Shown: positions 52,078 through 61,624, counted from the stretch's first letter. The stretch: 64,000 bases of DNA from Mucilaginibacter daejeonensis (GCF_020783335.1 NZ_CP086068.1:3534001-3598000); one strand, 5' to 3'. Notes: generated from the letters alone by a model not told the origin. Numbers and translations: made by a program.

Positions 52078-53790
52078 ATGCCTGATACACTTGAATTGAA
52101 TGACAAATTAGTGTCTGAATTACGTCAAATGGCTAAAGAACTGGGCATTGCCGAAGCAGACGAGCTGCGTAAGGCCCAACTCATTACCCGCATTGTTGAA
52201 CAAGAAAAAATGATCGATGCGGCCCGCGCCCAACGATCTACCTTAGATAGTAATTACGGTGGCGCAGAAGCTGCCACTGCCGAAACTCCTGCCGAAGCAC
52301 CCGCAGCCGAAGATAAACCACGCAAAAGAACACGTACCGTTAAAGGCAAGACCGCCGCACCGGCCCCTGCCCCGACCGCAGAGGAGGTCGGCGCCGACCT
52401 TTTTGCAGCTCCGGAGCCTGTGGTACAGGCCGAGACCGCACAAGCCGGTACACCAAATGATGTAGAGGCTGTAGAGGCCTTGAGTGAGCAAGCCGCGCCT
52501 ATTGCACCTGCCGCCCTCACTGAGAACACTACTCCTGCCGCGCCTGTTGCACGTCCTCAAAAATTTGAGCGCAGACAGAACGACCGCGACAACAATAACA
52601 ACAACAATAATCAGCCGAAGCAGAACCGCGAAAAGAACGACCAGAACGCTAAAAAAGAAGAGATCAACCTTGACTTTGATAACGTGATCGTTAACGAAGG
52701 CGTGCTCGAGATCATGCCTGATGGTTACGGCTTCCTGCGTTCTTCTGACTATAATTACCTGACCTCGCCCGATGATATCTATGTATCACAGTCGCAGATC
52801 AAACTTTTTGGCTTAAAAACAGGCGACACCGTTCGTGGTAGCATACGCCCGCCAAAAGAGGGTGAAAAATATTTCCCGCTGGTACGTGTAGAGGCCATTA
52901 ATGGCCGTATACCTGCCGAGGTTCGTGATCGTGTGCCATTTGATCACTTGACCCCGCTTTTCCCGTCTGAGCGTTTGAACCTGTTCACTGATGCCGGTAA
53001 CTATTCTACCCGTATCATGGACCTGTTCTCGCCAATAGGTAAAGGACAACGTGGTTTGATCGTGGCCCAACCTAAAACAGGTAAGACCATGTTATTAAAG
53101 GACGTGGCTAACGCCATTGCCAAAAATCACCCTGAGGTTTACCTGATCATCTTACTGATCGATGAACGCCCCGAGGAGGTTACCGATATGGCCCGCAGCG
53201 TACGCGCCGAGGTGGTATCATCAACCTTTGATGAGCCGGCCGAGCGCCACGTCAAGATCGCTAACATCGTTTTAGAGAAAGCTAAACGCATGGTAGAGTG
53301 CGGTCATGACGTAGTGATCCTGCTCGACTCGATCACCCGTTTGGCCCGTGCATATAACACCGTTGCACCTGCCTCAGGTAAGATCTTATCGGGTGGTGTG
53401 GATGCTAACGCCCTGCACAAGCCTAAGCGCTTTTTTGGTGCGGCCCGTAACATTGAGGATGGCGGCTCGCTTACCATTATCGCTACCGCACTGACCGAGA
53501 CCGGCTCTAAAATGGACGAGGTGATATTCGAAGAGTTCAAGGGTACCGGTAACATGGAGTTACAATTGGATCGCAAACTCTCGAACAAACGTATATTCCC
53601 GGCTATCGATATCACTGCTTCAAGCACCCGTCGCGACGACCTATTATTGGATCGCGACACCTTGCAACGCATCTGGATCCTGCGCAACCACCTGGCCGAC
53701 ATGAACTCATTGGAATCAATGGAGTTCTTGCAAGCACAGATCCGTGGTACCCGCTCAAACGAGGAATTCCTGGTATCGATGAACTCATAA
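52078..53790 (+). CDS. rho: Transcription termination factor Rho with long N-terminal insert
   Basis: Hexameric RNA helicase that terminates transcription. The 570-residue protein has a Rho_N helical domain (residues 1-45), an Ala/Glu/Pro-rich stretch (about 55-165) and an Asn run with Arg/Lys/Gln (about 166-195), then the cold-shock RNA-binding domain ([16 protein letters not shown]) and the ATPase. The P-loop is PKTGKT (332-337), Walker [13 protein letters not shown], and R-loop [15 protein letters not shown]. The insert is known in Bacteroidota and predicted disordered. The 288 bases upstream (51790-52077) show no gene; they could hold an autoregulatory leader. Confidence 0.97.
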   Translation: MPDTLELNDKLVSELRQMAKELGIAEADELRKAQLITRIVEQEKMIDAARAQRSTLDSNYGGAEAATAETPAEAPAAEDKPRKRTRTVKGKTAAPAPAPTAEEVGADLFAAPEPVVQAETAQAGTPNDVEAVEALSEQAAPIAPAALTENTTPAAPVARPQKFERRQNDRDNNNNNNNQPKQNREKNDQNAKKEEINLDFDNVIVNEGVLEIMPDGYGFLRSSDYNYLTSPDDIYVSQSQIKLFGLKTGDTVRGSIRPPKEGEKYFPLVRVEAINGRIPAEVRDRVPFDHLTPLFPSERLNLFTDAGNYSTRIMDLFSPIGKGQRGLIVAQPKTGKTMLLKDVANAIAKNHPEVYLIILLIDERPEEVTDMARSVRAEVVSSTFDEPAERHVKIANIVLEKAKRMVECGHDVVILLDSITRLARAYNTVAPASGKILSGGVDANALHKPKRFFGAARNIEDGGSLTIIATALTETGSKMDEVIFEEFKGTGNMELQLDRKLSNKRIFPAIDITASSTRRDDLLLDRDTLQRIWILRNHLADMNSLESMEFLQAQIRGTRSNEEFLVSMNS

Positions 53791-53815
53791 GCGAGTCACA
53801 CGATAATGATACTGT

Positions 53816-53846
53816 AAGTAATGCCGAACTTGTTTCGGCATTACTT
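53816..53846 (+). terminator. rho terminator, 13-bp hairpin
   Basis: AAGTAATGCCGAA and TTCGGCATTACTT around CTTGT form a perfect stem 25 bases after the rho stop codon. Its centre GCCGAACTTGTTTCGGC also occurs in the intergenic repeat at 8795-8888. Confidence 0.8.
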
Positions 53847-53949
53847 ATTTATACCCACCTGCTGCGCAAACAATTGAAGTTAAGATCTGCTTAAAAGGTT
53901 ATGCTATTCATGCACCATATCTATTTATTGGCTATCTTCAACCCCTGAA

Positions 53950-54663
53950 ATGAGGAAACGCGTTCAAAAGCATGTGCCCAACGCCATTACCTGCGCTAAC
54001 CTGTTCAGCGGTTGTGTGGGCATCGTTTGTGTTACTTTTCAGGACAACCTGATCTTTGCATCCTACTGTATATTCCTGGCGGCCATCTTTGATTTTTTTG
54101 ACGGACTGGCCTCACGCGTGCTACGCTCCTTCTCACTGATCGGTAAAGATCTTGATTCCCTGGCCGATGTAGTAAGCTTTGGCGTACTTCCGGCCTTTAT
54201 CATGTACCGGTTGTTCCTGCAGGCACCGCAGATCGAGCATGTGAGCAACTACCTTAACTACATCGCGTTCCTGATACCGGTATTCTCGGCTTTACGATTG
54301 GCTAAATTTAACAATGATGAGCGGCAGACCGATAGCTTTATTGGCTTACCTACTCCGGCCAACGCCATACTGATCGGCTCGTTCCCACTCATTTTGAAAG
54401 ACAATTACACCTTCTTCAACGATTTTATCCTCAACCCCTTTTTCCTGGCGTTCTTTGTGGTGATCATGTGCGCCCTGCTGGTGATGGAGTTGCCGCTCAT
54501 GTCGTTAAAGTTCAAGGACAGGGACCTCCAACGAAATTTTTACCGCTATTTATTGCTGCTGTTCTCTGCTATTTTGATATTGTTTTTTAAATTTGCGGCC
54601 ATTCCGGCGGTCATCATAATGTATATCGCCCTATCATTTATTCAAATAAGACTCGCTAAATAG
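53950..54663 (+). CDS. pssA: CDP-diacylglycerol--serine O-phosphatidyltransferase
   Basis: A 237-residue membrane enzyme of the CDP-alcohol phosphatidyltransferase family that makes phosphatidylserine, precursor of phosphatidylethanolamine. The catalytic motif reads DFFDGLASRVLRSFSLIGKDLDSLAD (residues near 38-63), the usual DG-AR-G-D-D pattern except that Ser takes the place of the Ala before Arg. Six or so membrane helices follow. purS follows by 1 base, so the two are co-transcribed. Confidence 0.92.
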   Translation: MRKRVQKHVPNAITCANLFSGCVGIVCVTFQDNLIFASYCIFLAAIFDFFDGLASRVLRSFSLIGKDLDSLADVVSFGVLPAFIMYRLFLQAPQIEHVSNYLNYIAFLIPVFSALRLAKFNNDERQTDSFIGLPTPANAILIGSFPLILKDNYTFFNDFILNPFFLAFFVVIMCALLVMELPLMSLKFKDRDLQRNFYRYLLLLFSAILILFFKFAAIPAVIIMYIALSFIQIRLAK

Positions 54664-54664
54664 T

Positions 54665-54916
54665 ATGAAATTCCAGGCCGAAATTGATGTAATGCCCAAA
54701 AAAGAGATCTTGGATCCTCAAGGTAAAGCTGTTACCGGCAGCATGAAGAATCTTGGTCTTGCCGAGATACAGAACGTACGCATCGGTAAACACATCAGTT
54801 TAGAGATAGAGGCTGAGAATGAAGAAATAGCTAACGCGAAGACCGAGCAAGCCTGTAAAAGCCTGTTAGCTAATCTTATTATGGAGAGCTATACCTTCAC
54901 GGTAACTCCTGCTTAA
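54665..54916 (+). CDS. purS: Phosphoribosylformylglycinamidine synthase, PurS subunit
   Basis: An 83-residue PurS, the small structural subunit of the FGAM synthase complex with PurQ and PurL in purine synthesis. Typical segments are MKFQAEIDVMPKKEILDPQGKAV, LGLAEIQNVRIGK and a C-terminal ANLIMESYTF. PurQ and purL are not adjacent. It starts 1 base after the pssA stop codon and is followed by a strong terminator. Confidence 0.93.
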   Translation: MKFQAEIDVMPKKEILDPQGKAVTGSMKNLGLAEIQNVRIGKHISLEIEAENEEIANAKTEQACKSLLANLIMESYTFTVTPA

Positions 54917-54962
54917 GTCAAGCGCATTTCAAGATATTCTTTAAAACGAATATAGCCCATAC

Positions 54963-54999
54963 AAAAAGGGTGTCAGCCGATAAGACTGACACCCTTTTT
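54963..54999 (+). terminator. purS terminator
   Basis: AAAAAGGGTGTCAG and CTGACACCCTTTTT, 14 bp perfect, loop CCGATAAGA, followed by T. It lies between the convergent purS and Hpt genes. Confidence 0.92.
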
Positions 55000-55018
55000 T
55001 CATCAAATACTAAACTTA

Positions 55019-55387
55019 TCATTGCTTTTCAGCTTTGATCTCCTGTAGCTTTACCAGGTTGGCTTCGATCTGTGCCTTGGCGGTATCGAACTTTTGAACC
55101 ACGGCACCTTCATCGGGTGCACCACTTTTGGCCATCATCTCAATATCCTGCATCATGCTTTGCAAGGTCAGCATTCCAAAAAAGCCCATGTTAGGTTTCA
55201 ATTTATGAGCAGCAGCACCTACAACAGGCCAGTTCTTATCGGCAATGCCCTGGCTGATCTCAGTAACTAACTGAGGGGTCTGCTGCATGAACATATCTAT
55301 CGATTCAACAATGAACTCATCGCTTCCATCGGCGATCTCGTACAAAAAAGAAAGGTCAAGGTCTGGGTTGGGTAGGGCTTCTGCCAT
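55019..55387 (-). CDS. Hpt (histidine phosphotransfer) domain protein
   Basis: A 122-residue stand-alone Hpt protein. The phosphorylated His lies in AAHKLKPNMGFFGM (about residue 63), with the preceding SIDMFMQQTPQLV helix. No kinase or response regulator gene is adjacent, so it probably relays phosphate within a phosphorelay encoded elsewhere. A SixA-type phosphatase lies 6 kb downstream; E. coli SixA acts on an Hpt domain, but a link here is speculative. Confidence 0.85.
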   Translation of the reverse strand: MAEALPNPDLDLSFLYEIADGSDEFIVESIDMFMQQTPQLVTEISQGIADKNWPVVGAAAHKLKPNMGFFGMLTLQSMMQDIEMMAKSGAPDEGAVVQKFDTAKAQIEANLVKLQEIKAEKQ

Positions 55388-55414
55388 GAGGTTTAATAAT
55401 AGTTTATATCAAAA

Positions 55415-55894
55415 TTAATTTTTTTTTACTTCCAAAGTATCGGTCAGCTCATTTTTTAATTGGCTTATGTCCTTTTGAAGTATTGGGTGTATAAGATCAG
55501 GCGCGATCTGTGCTAAAGGCTCCATTGTAAAGCGCCTGTTATGCAAGTGCGGGTGCGGTACGATAAGGTCTGGCTCATTGATCACCTGATCGCCATAAAA
55601 TAGGATATCGATATCCAGCGTTCGTGAACCCCATTTTTCTTCACGCTTTCGTCCAAGTAACAATTCGATCGCTAATATCTCGTTCAATACTTGTCGGGCG
55701 GTCTTGTCGGTATGTATCAGGATGACCTGGTTCAGATAGTCGGGAGCATCGGTATTGCCCCAGCTCTGTGTACGATAAACGTCTGACGTGGTGACCACCT
55801 GCCCTACCCGGCTCTCGATGTGTTGAATGCCCTGTTGCAGGTATGCGGCGCGGTCGCCCAGGTTACTGCCCAACAGCAAATAAACGTTTACCAT
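55415..55894 (-). CDS. folK: 2-amino-4-hydroxy-6-hydroxymethyldihydropteridine diphosphokinase
   Basis: HPPK of folate synthesis, which adds pyrophosphate to hydroxymethyldihydropterin. The 159-residue protein has VYLLLGSNLGDRAAYL at the start, ELLLGRKREEKWGSRTLDIDILFYGD with the two metal-binding Asp residues, and PHPHLHNRRF. It stands between the Hpt gene and sppA, divergent from the latter; folP is not adjacent. Confidence 0.95.
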   Translation of the reverse strand: MVNVYLLLGSNLGDRAAYLQQGIQHIESRVGQVVTTSDVYRTQSWGNTDAPDYLNQVILIHTDKTARQVLNEILAIELLLGRKREEKWGSRTLDIDILFYGDQVINEPDLIVPHPHLHNRRFTMEPLAQIAPDLIHPILQKDISQLKNELTDTLEVKKN

Positions 55895-55980
55895 GTTGTA
55901 ACAAATAATAGATTATACGCTCTAAAGCTTATATTGTACCCGATCATTAAGTTTGCATAGATAAATATTTAAAATAGTTA

Positions 55981-57753
55981 ATGAAACAATTTTTCAAGTT
56001 CGTACTGGCCACCATGGTAGGCATCATTGTCATGAGTGTGATCCTGGTGTTCATGGTACTGGGACTGATCGCCTCGGCCGGCAGTGATAAGGAGGTGAAC
56101 GTGGACGACAACTCGGTACTGAACATCTCTTTCAAGACCGCCGTGACCGAGCGTACGCCTAATGATCCCCTAGCCAACCTACCGGTGCTTGGATTGAATA
56201 GGGAGAAAAGTATAGGCCTGAACGATATATTAGCCAGCATCAAAAAAGCCAAGACCGACGACCACATTAAAGGCATCTACCTGAATGATGGCTACATGCT
56301 GAGCGGTCAGGCCACTACCGAAGAGATACGTAATGCACTGATCGACTTTAAACGTTCTAAAAAGTTCGTTATCGCCTACTCGGAGGTTTATACTCAAGGC
56401 TTTTACTACCTGGCCTCCGTTGCTGATAAGGTATATCTTAACCCCAAAGGTTACTTTGATTTTAAAGGCTTAAGCCAGGAGATCACCTTTTTTAAAGGTG
56501 CGCTTGATAAGTTGGGCATCGAAGCACAGGTTATCAAGGTAGGCACCTATAAAAGTGCCGTTGAGCCGTACATCCTGAATAAAATGAGCGATGCCAACCG
56601 CATGCAAGTGAATGCTTACCTGGGCTCACTTTACCAGCAATTCCTGACCAATATAGCCAAAAGCCGTAAGCTTGATAAGGATAGCCTTTATAACATTGCC
56701 AACGAATTGAAGATACAAGCACCGGAAGATGCCGTGAAGTATAAAATGATCGACGGCCTGAAGTACAAAGATGAGGTACTGGACGAGCTGAAGAAACTCA
56801 CCAACATTAAGCTGAACAAGGACCTGAAAAGCATCGACCTGGCCGATTACGCTGATAGTAAGGGTGATAGCGATAGCAAAGGTGACAAAAGCGACAGCAA
56901 CCAGATCGCTATGATCTATGCCTCGGGCGAGATCAACGGCGGCGACGGCGACGACAACTCGATAGGATCTGACAAGATATCGGCGGCTTTACGCAAAGTG
57001 CGTTTGGATGATAAGGTGAAAGCTGTTGTTCTACGTGTCAATTCTCCGGGCGGCAGTTCGCTGGCTTCTGATGTGATCTGGCGCGAGGTATACCTTACGA
57101 AAAAAGTGAAACCGGTGATCGTATCTATGGGTGACTACGCGGCATCAGGCGGTTATTACATCTCCTGTGCGGCCGATTCTATCTTTGCTCAGCCAAATAC
57201 TATTACCGGCTCCATCGGCATCTTCGCCATATTACCTAACATGCAAAAACTGCTTAACGATAAGCTGGGCCTCACCTTTGATGGTGTAAAGACCGGCAAA
57301 TATGCCGACCTGGGCGATGTTAGTCGTCCGCTTACCCCAGAGGAGCGCGCCATATTGCAAAATGAAGTGAACCGCGGTTACGACGACTTCACAAAAGCCG
57401 TTGCGCAAGGCCGTAACAAGACCCAGGCTTACATAAACAGCATTGGCCAGGGCCGTGTATGGACAGGCGAACAAGCCATCAAGATCGGTTTGGTGGACCG
57501 CTTAGGCAGCATCAATGATGCGATAGCCAGTGCGGCCAAAAAAGCCAAGCTGAAAGATTACAAAGTGGTGGGCTACCCTGAGCAAAAAAGCCTGTTCAAA
57601 AAATTTGGTGCCGATATTGAGAGCCGCGTAAGCGAGCACTTCATGAAGGCGGAACTGGGTGACAATTACAGCTACTTCCAGCAGATCAAAGGTTTACAAA
57701 AAATGATGCGTACACCGCAGGCTCGCCTGCCTTTCGTGGCCGAGATCAAATAA
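55981..57753 (+). CDS. sppA: Signal peptide peptidase SppA, long (67 kDa) type
   Basis: A 590-residue membrane-anchored serine protease that degrades cleaved signal peptides. One N-terminal membrane helix (about residues 6-32) precedes two tandem S49 domains. The catalytic Lys lies in VIKVGTYKSAVEPY (first domain) and the Ser in GDYAASGGYYIS (second domain), as in E. coli SppA. A low-complexity Asp/Ser/Lys linker (SKGDSDSKGDKSDSN) joins the two domains. It has its own terminator. Confidence 0.94.
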   Translation: MKQFFKFVLATMVGIIVMSVILVFMVLGLIASAGSDKEVNVDDNSVLNISFKTAVTERTPNDPLANLPVLGLNREKSIGLNDILASIKKAKTDDHIKGIYLNDGYMLSGQATTEEIRNALIDFKRSKKFVIAYSEVYTQGFYYLASVADKVYLNPKGYFDFKGLSQEITFFKGALDKLGIEAQVIKVGTYKSAVEPYILNKMSDANRMQVNAYLGSLYQQFLTNIAKSRKLDKDSLYNIANELKIQAPEDAVKYKMIDGLKYKDEVLDELKKLTNIKLNKDLKSIDLADYADSKGDSDSKGDKSDSNQIAMIYASGEINGGDGDDNSIGSDKISAALRKVRLDDKVKAVVLRVNSPGGSSLASDVIWREVYLTKKVKPVIVSMGDYAASGGYYISCAADSIFAQPNTITGSIGIFAILPNMQKLLNDKLGLTFDGVKTGKYADLGDVSRPLTPEERAILQNEVNRGYDDFTKAVAQGRNKTQAYINSIGQGRVWTGEQAIKIGLVDRLGSINDAIASAAKKAKLKDYKVVGYPEQKSLFKKFGADIESRVSEHFMKAELGDNYSYFQQIKGLQKMMRTPQARLPFVAEIK

Positions 57754-57826
57754 GGCTACTTGCCAGCAATGCTGATGCGTTATCAGCCGCTGCATAGGCA
57801 GTAACCATTTTCAACAAAATAAGACC

Positions 57827-57852
57827 AAAAGCTGTTCATTAGAATGGCTTTT
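57827..57852 (+). terminator. sppA terminator
   Basis: AAAAGCTGTTC and GAATGGCTTTT pair over 11 bp (two G-U) around ATTA, followed by GTATTTTT. It argues against a TTG start at 57851 for the next gene. Confidence 0.75.
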
Positions 57853-57877
57853 GTATTTTTACAGCCTCACACCTCGT

Positions 57878-59557
57878 ATGGAAAATAAACCTATTGCCGG
57901 CCGGCTTAAGCTTTTAGCGCAACTGATGGAACTGCATGAGCAGAACGCATTCAAGATCCGTTCGGTGGCCAATGCGGCCTTTAAGGTGGATAAACTGCCT
58001 TTTAAGCTTGCCGGTAAAAGCATCGAGGAGATGAACCAGATCGATGGGATCGGCAAAAGCATATCGGCCTACATCACAGAGTTACTGGATACCGGCTCCA
58101 TTGCCGACCTGGAGGACCTGCTCAAGGCCACACCTGATGGCGTGGTAGAGATGCTGCACATCAAAGGCATAGGTCCAAAAAAGGTAGCCATCATTTGGAA
58201 TCAGTTAGGTATCGAGAACACTGGCGAGTTATATTACGCCTGCAACGAGAACCGCCTGGTAGAGGCCAAAGGTTTTGGCATCAAGACCCAGGACGAGATC
58301 AAACGCGCCCTGGAGTTCAGGATGGCCAGCAACGGTAAGTTCCTTTATGCACAGGCCAAACACGAGGCACACGAGCTCATGACCTTGCTTAAAGGTATGT
58401 TCCCCGGAGCGTTGCTTGAATTTGCGGGCGATTATCGCCGCTGCTGCGATGTGATATCTGAACTGAACATCGTATTAGGGACCCGAGATGCGGAGATGGG
58501 CCTGAATAACCTGAGCACCTCTGCCCTGTTACAAAATATCACCGTGAACAGCGACCATATCAACGGCGAAACCGCTAATGGGCTGCTGGTAGATATTCAG
58601 GTGACCGAAAAACGCTTCTTTTATCTCGAGTTGTTCAAAGCCACTGGCAGCGATGACCATGTGAAAGCTGTGCAGGCCCGGTTGAATGATATCGTTGACC
58701 AGCCCGACAGCGAGGAGTTCATCTACAAGAAAGCGAGCTTGCCTTGGATACCACCTGAATTGCGGGAAGGTGACAGCTTCATGAACAAGGCCATCCTCCC
58801 CGACCTGATCGATGTTTACGACCTTAAGGGTTCAATACACAACCACAGTACCTGGAGCGATGGTATCAACACCCTGAAAGAAATGGCCCTGTACTGCCGC
58901 GACGAGATGAAGCTGGAGTACCTGGGTATTTGTGACCATAGCAAAAGCGCGGTGTACGCCAAAGGCCTCAGCATTGAGCGCGTGTTGCAGCAACATGAGG
59001 AGATAGACCGACTGAACCAGGAACTCGACGGCTTCCATATATTTAAAGGTATCGAGTCTGACATCCTGAACGATGGCTCGCTCGATTATCCTGACGAGAT
59101 ATTGGAACGCTTTGACCTCGTGGTAGCCTCGGTGCATTCGAACCTGAAAATGGATGTGGATAAGGCTACCGCCCGTATCATCAAGGCGGTAGAGAATCCT
59201 TATACTACTATATTAGGTCACCCTACGGGCCGCTTATTGCTGAGCCGTAAAGGGTATGAGATAGACCACCAAAAAGTGATCGATGCCTGCGCCGCCAACG
59301 GCGTTGTGATCGAGATCAATGCCAACCCGCTCAGGCTCGATTTGGACTGGCGCTGGCATCAATATGCGATCGAGAAGGGCGTACTGCTATCCATTAATCC
59401 CGATGCGCACCGTGTAGAAGGCTTCAAAGACATGGAATTTGGTATACTGGCTGCCCGTAAAGGCGGCGTGACCAAGACCAATTGCCTGAACGCGTTATCA
59501 TTAGAACAGATCACCGCTTACCTGGCAGAGCGCCGCACTAAACGATCAGCCAAATGA
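57878..59557 (+). CDS. PolX-like protein with HhH and PHP domains; polymerase site substituted
   Basis: A 559-residue protein with the architecture of bacterial DNA polymerase X: N-terminal helix-hairpin-helix region (IDGIGKSI, IKGIGPKK), a nucleotidyltransferase core and a C-terminal PHP phosphoesterase (IHNHSTWSDG, ICDHS, GIESDILNDG, SVHSN, GHP, NPDAH, all metal ligands present). In the core the usual metal-binding DxD after GSYRR is Glu195-Leu-Asn197 following GDYRRCC. Polymerase activity is therefore doubtful, while nuclease activity of the PHP domain is probable. ATG at 57878 is preferred to the TTG at 57851. It overlaps rfaE2 by 4 bases. Confidence 0.88.
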   Translation: MENKPIAGRLKLLAQLMELHEQNAFKIRSVANAAFKVDKLPFKLAGKSIEEMNQIDGIGKSISAYITELLDTGSIADLEDLLKATPDGVVEMLHIKGIGPKKVAIIWNQLGIENTGELYYACNENRLVEAKGFGIKTQDEIKRALEFRMASNGKFLYAQAKHEAHELMTLLKGMFPGALLEFAGDYRRCCDVISELNIVLGTRDAEMGLNNLSTSALLQNITVNSDHINGETANGLLVDIQVTEKRFFYLELFKATGSDDHVKAVQARLNDIVDQPDSEEFIYKKASLPWIPPELREGDSFMNKAILPDLIDVYDLKGSIHNHSTWSDGINTLKEMALYCRDEMKLEYLGICDHSKSAVYAKGLSIERVLQQHEEIDRLNQELDGFHIFKGIESDILNDGSLDYPDEILERFDLVVASVHSNLKMDVDKATARIIKAVENPYTTILGHPTGRLLLSRKGYEIDHQKVIDACAANGVVIEINANPLRLDLDWRWHQYAIEKGVLLSINPDAHRVEGFKDMEFGILAARKGGVTKTNCLNALSLEQITAYLAERRTKRSAK

Positions 59558-60060
59558 GGGATAATTTAGAAGCACAGCTCCTGCACAAGATCACCGACCT
59601 GGCCACCTTGCAAGGCCGGGTGAAGGACTGGCAACAGAACGGTCAAAAGGTGGTGTTTACCAATGGCGTTTTTGATCTGTTGCACATTGGGCACCTCACC
59701 TACATGGCCAAAGCTGCCGAAATGGGCGATAAACTTATCATTGGCCTCAATGCCGACAGTTCGGTGAAACGCCTCAAAGGCCCTGACCGACCGGTAAATG
59801 GTCAGGACAGCCGGGCCATGCTGCTCGCTGCACTGTATTTTGTGGATGCGGTGGTATCGTTCGAGGAGGATACCCCACTTGAACTGATCAAAGCCCTGTT
59901 ACCCGACATCTTGGTAAAAGGTGCTGATTATGCCATTGAGAATATAGTTGGCGGTAAAGAGGTATTGGCCAATGGCGGTGAGGTCAAGACCATCACTTTT
60001 GTAGAAGGGTATTCTTCTACCTCGATCATCCAAAAGATCCGCAACCAATTAGGTCAATAG
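59554..60060 (+). CDS. rfaE2: D-glycero-beta-D-manno-heptose 1-phosphate adenylyltransferase
   Basis: A 168-residue cytidylyltransferase-fold enzyme that makes ADP-heptose for lipopolysaccharide or capsule. The nucleotide motif HIGH is in VFTNGVFDLLHIGHL, NADSSVKRLKGPDRPV is the substrate loop and GYSSTSIIQKI ends the protein. The kinase half (rfaE1) is not fused and not adjacent. It shares ATGA with the end of the PolX gene and precedes a heptosyltransferase-like gene by 10 bases, in keeping with a heptose pathway. Confidence 0.93.
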   Translation: MRDNLEAQLLHKITDLATLQGRVKDWQQNGQKVVFTNGVFDLLHIGHLTYMAKAAEMGDKLIIGLNADSSVKRLKGPDRPVNGQDSRAMLLAALYFVDAVVSFEEDTPLELIKALLPDILVKGADYAIENIVGGKEVLANGGEVKTITFVEGYSSTSIIQKIRNQLGQ

Positions 60061-60070
60061 CACGCTGAAC

Positions 60071-61045
60071 ATGAAGATACTGGTGATCCGCTTCAGCTCC
60101 ATGGGTGACATTATATATACCACTCCGGTGGTACGCTGTCTGAAACAGCAATTGCCCAATGCCGAAGTGCATTTCCTGACCAAGCCAGCGTTTCGCTACA
60201 TTTATGACAACAATCCGTACGTAGATAAGCTGTTGCTCTTGCAGCCCACCCTCGGCCAATCCATTGCCGATATCAAGGCCGAAGGTTACGACCTTATCGT
60301 CGACCTCCACAGCAACCTGCGCACCAGCATCATCAAGCTGCGCACCGGCATACGCTCGTACACGTATGACAAGCAGCGCCTGCGCAAATGGCTCAGCCTA
60401 AAGTTCAATTTAAAGCTGGTACCACCCGTACACCTGGTGGATCGTTACCTGAAAGCTGTGGCGCCTTTAGGTGTAGTGAACGATGGCCAGCCGATCAACT
60501 ATTACATCAAGAACCAATATCAACTGACCGATCTGCTGCCGGCCTCTCACCTGCAGGGCTATGTGGCTTTTGTGATAGGTGCCACACACAACACCAAGCG
60601 TATGCCTAACCATAAGATCATCAGCATATGCAATCAGATCAGCAAACCGATAATATTATTAGGCGGTAATGATGTAAAAGCCAATGGAGATGAGATCACA
60701 AATGCCGTTAGCGCAAGAGTTTATAACGCGTGTGGCGTCACCACACTGGACGAGTCGGTGTTTTTAGTATCACAGGCAGATAGCTTATTAGGTTTTGATA
60801 CCGGGCTTACCCACATCGCCGAAGCATTTGATATACCTATCGCTTCCATTTGGGGAAGTACGGTACCTGAGCTTTTAGGCGTACAGCCTTATATGGTGAA
60901 ACGGTCGTTGGTTGCCGGAGTTGAACTGCCGTGCCGTCCCTGCTCTAAATTCGGGCAGGAGAAATGCCCGCTCGGTCACTTCAAATGTATGAACGATATG
61001 CCCGAGCTACCGCTGATCACCTTCGCGGAGCAGAAGAACGCGTAA
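60071..61045 (+). CDS. Glycosyltransferase family 9, heptosyltransferase-like
   Basis: A 324-residue GT9 enzyme, probably adding heptose from ADP-heptose to a lipid or polysaccharide core. The N-terminus MKILVIRFSSMGDIIYTTPVV is diagnostic and the donor site includes GFDTGLTHIAEAF and IWGST. The C-terminal CRPCSKFGQEKCPLGHFKCM Cys cluster is common in this family. It follows rfaE2 by 10 bases, a functionally matching neighbour. Confidence 0.92.
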   Translation: MKILVIRFSSMGDIIYTTPVVRCLKQQLPNAEVHFLTKPAFRYIYDNNPYVDKLLLLQPTLGQSIADIKAEGYDLIVDLHSNLRTSIIKLRTGIRSYTYDKQRLRKWLSLKFNLKLVPPVHLVDRYLKAVAPLGVVNDGQPINYYIKNQYQLTDLLPASHLQGYVAFVIGATHNTKRMPNHKIISICNQISKPIILLGGNDVKANGDEITNAVSARVYNACGVTTLDESVFLVSQADSLLGFDTGLTHIAEAFDIPIASIWGSTVPELLGVQPYMVKRSLVAGVELPCRPCSKFGQEKCPLGHFKCMNDMPELPLITFAEQKNA

Positions 61046-61082
61046 TGGTCACTTTATAATTGTACTGGCAAATGCCTACATT

Positions 61083-61090
61083 TATTCTTG
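61083..61090 (+). promoter_or_regulatory. -7 box abutting sixA
   Basis: TATTCTTG, one mismatch from TAnnTTTG, ends 1 base before the sixA ATG. The -33 element is not clear. If used, the message would be leaderless. Confidence 0.3.
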
Positions 61091-61091
61091 T

Positions 61092-61574
61092 ATGAAGAAG
61101 CTACTATTGATACGTCATGCCGAAGCGGTATCCAGTTCTAACGATGGCGATATGGGTCGCCAGTTATCGGCACGGGGTGAAGCTGATGTGCAGGCTTTGG
61201 TGCAAAAGCTACAGGCTACGGGCAACGTACCGCAGTACTTTGTCAGCAGTCCATCGGTACGCACCATTAAAACAGCTACCACGCTTGCTCAGCAGTTGGG
61301 TGCACCTTCACCGCTATTAGCACCTGCTATATATGAGGCCAGCGAAAAGGCATTGTTAAAGACCATCAACCATTTTTCAGACCAGTATGACTTTGTGGCC
61401 ATGGTAGGTCACAATCCGGGTATTGCTTACCTATTACTCAACCTTACCGAAAAAGTTCGTGATGTGCTTCCCTGCACGGCCATATTGGTAGTTTTCGAAG
61501 ATGTTGACAGCTGGCAGGAAGTGACCCATGGCTCGGGGGTGATCACTTACTATACAACACCTGGTCACTCCTAA
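61092..61574 (+). CDS. sixA: SixA-type histidine phosphatase
   Basis: A 160-residue histidine phosphatase of the SixA group, which removes phosphate from Hpt domains in E. coli. The active site is LLIRHAEAVSS (Arg-His), with SSPSVRTIKTATTLAQQL and VGHNPG carrying the second Arg and His. The acid in the EAPxLY-type region is Glu in PAIYEASE. The gene ends just before the convergent dprA. The biological target is not known here. Confidence 0.9.
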   Translation: MKKLLLIRHAEAVSSSNDGDMGRQLSARGEADVQALVQKLQATGNVPQYFVSSPSVRTIKTATTLAQQLGAPSPLLAPAIYEASEKALLKTINHFSDQYDFVAMVGHNPGIAYLLLNLTEKVRDVLPCTAILVVFEDVDSWQEVTHGSGVITYYTTPGHS

Positions 61575-61624
61575 GGTGATCTTGAAACAGCCAAACATAT
61601 CTCTTTCCGGGCCTGACGATTGGA

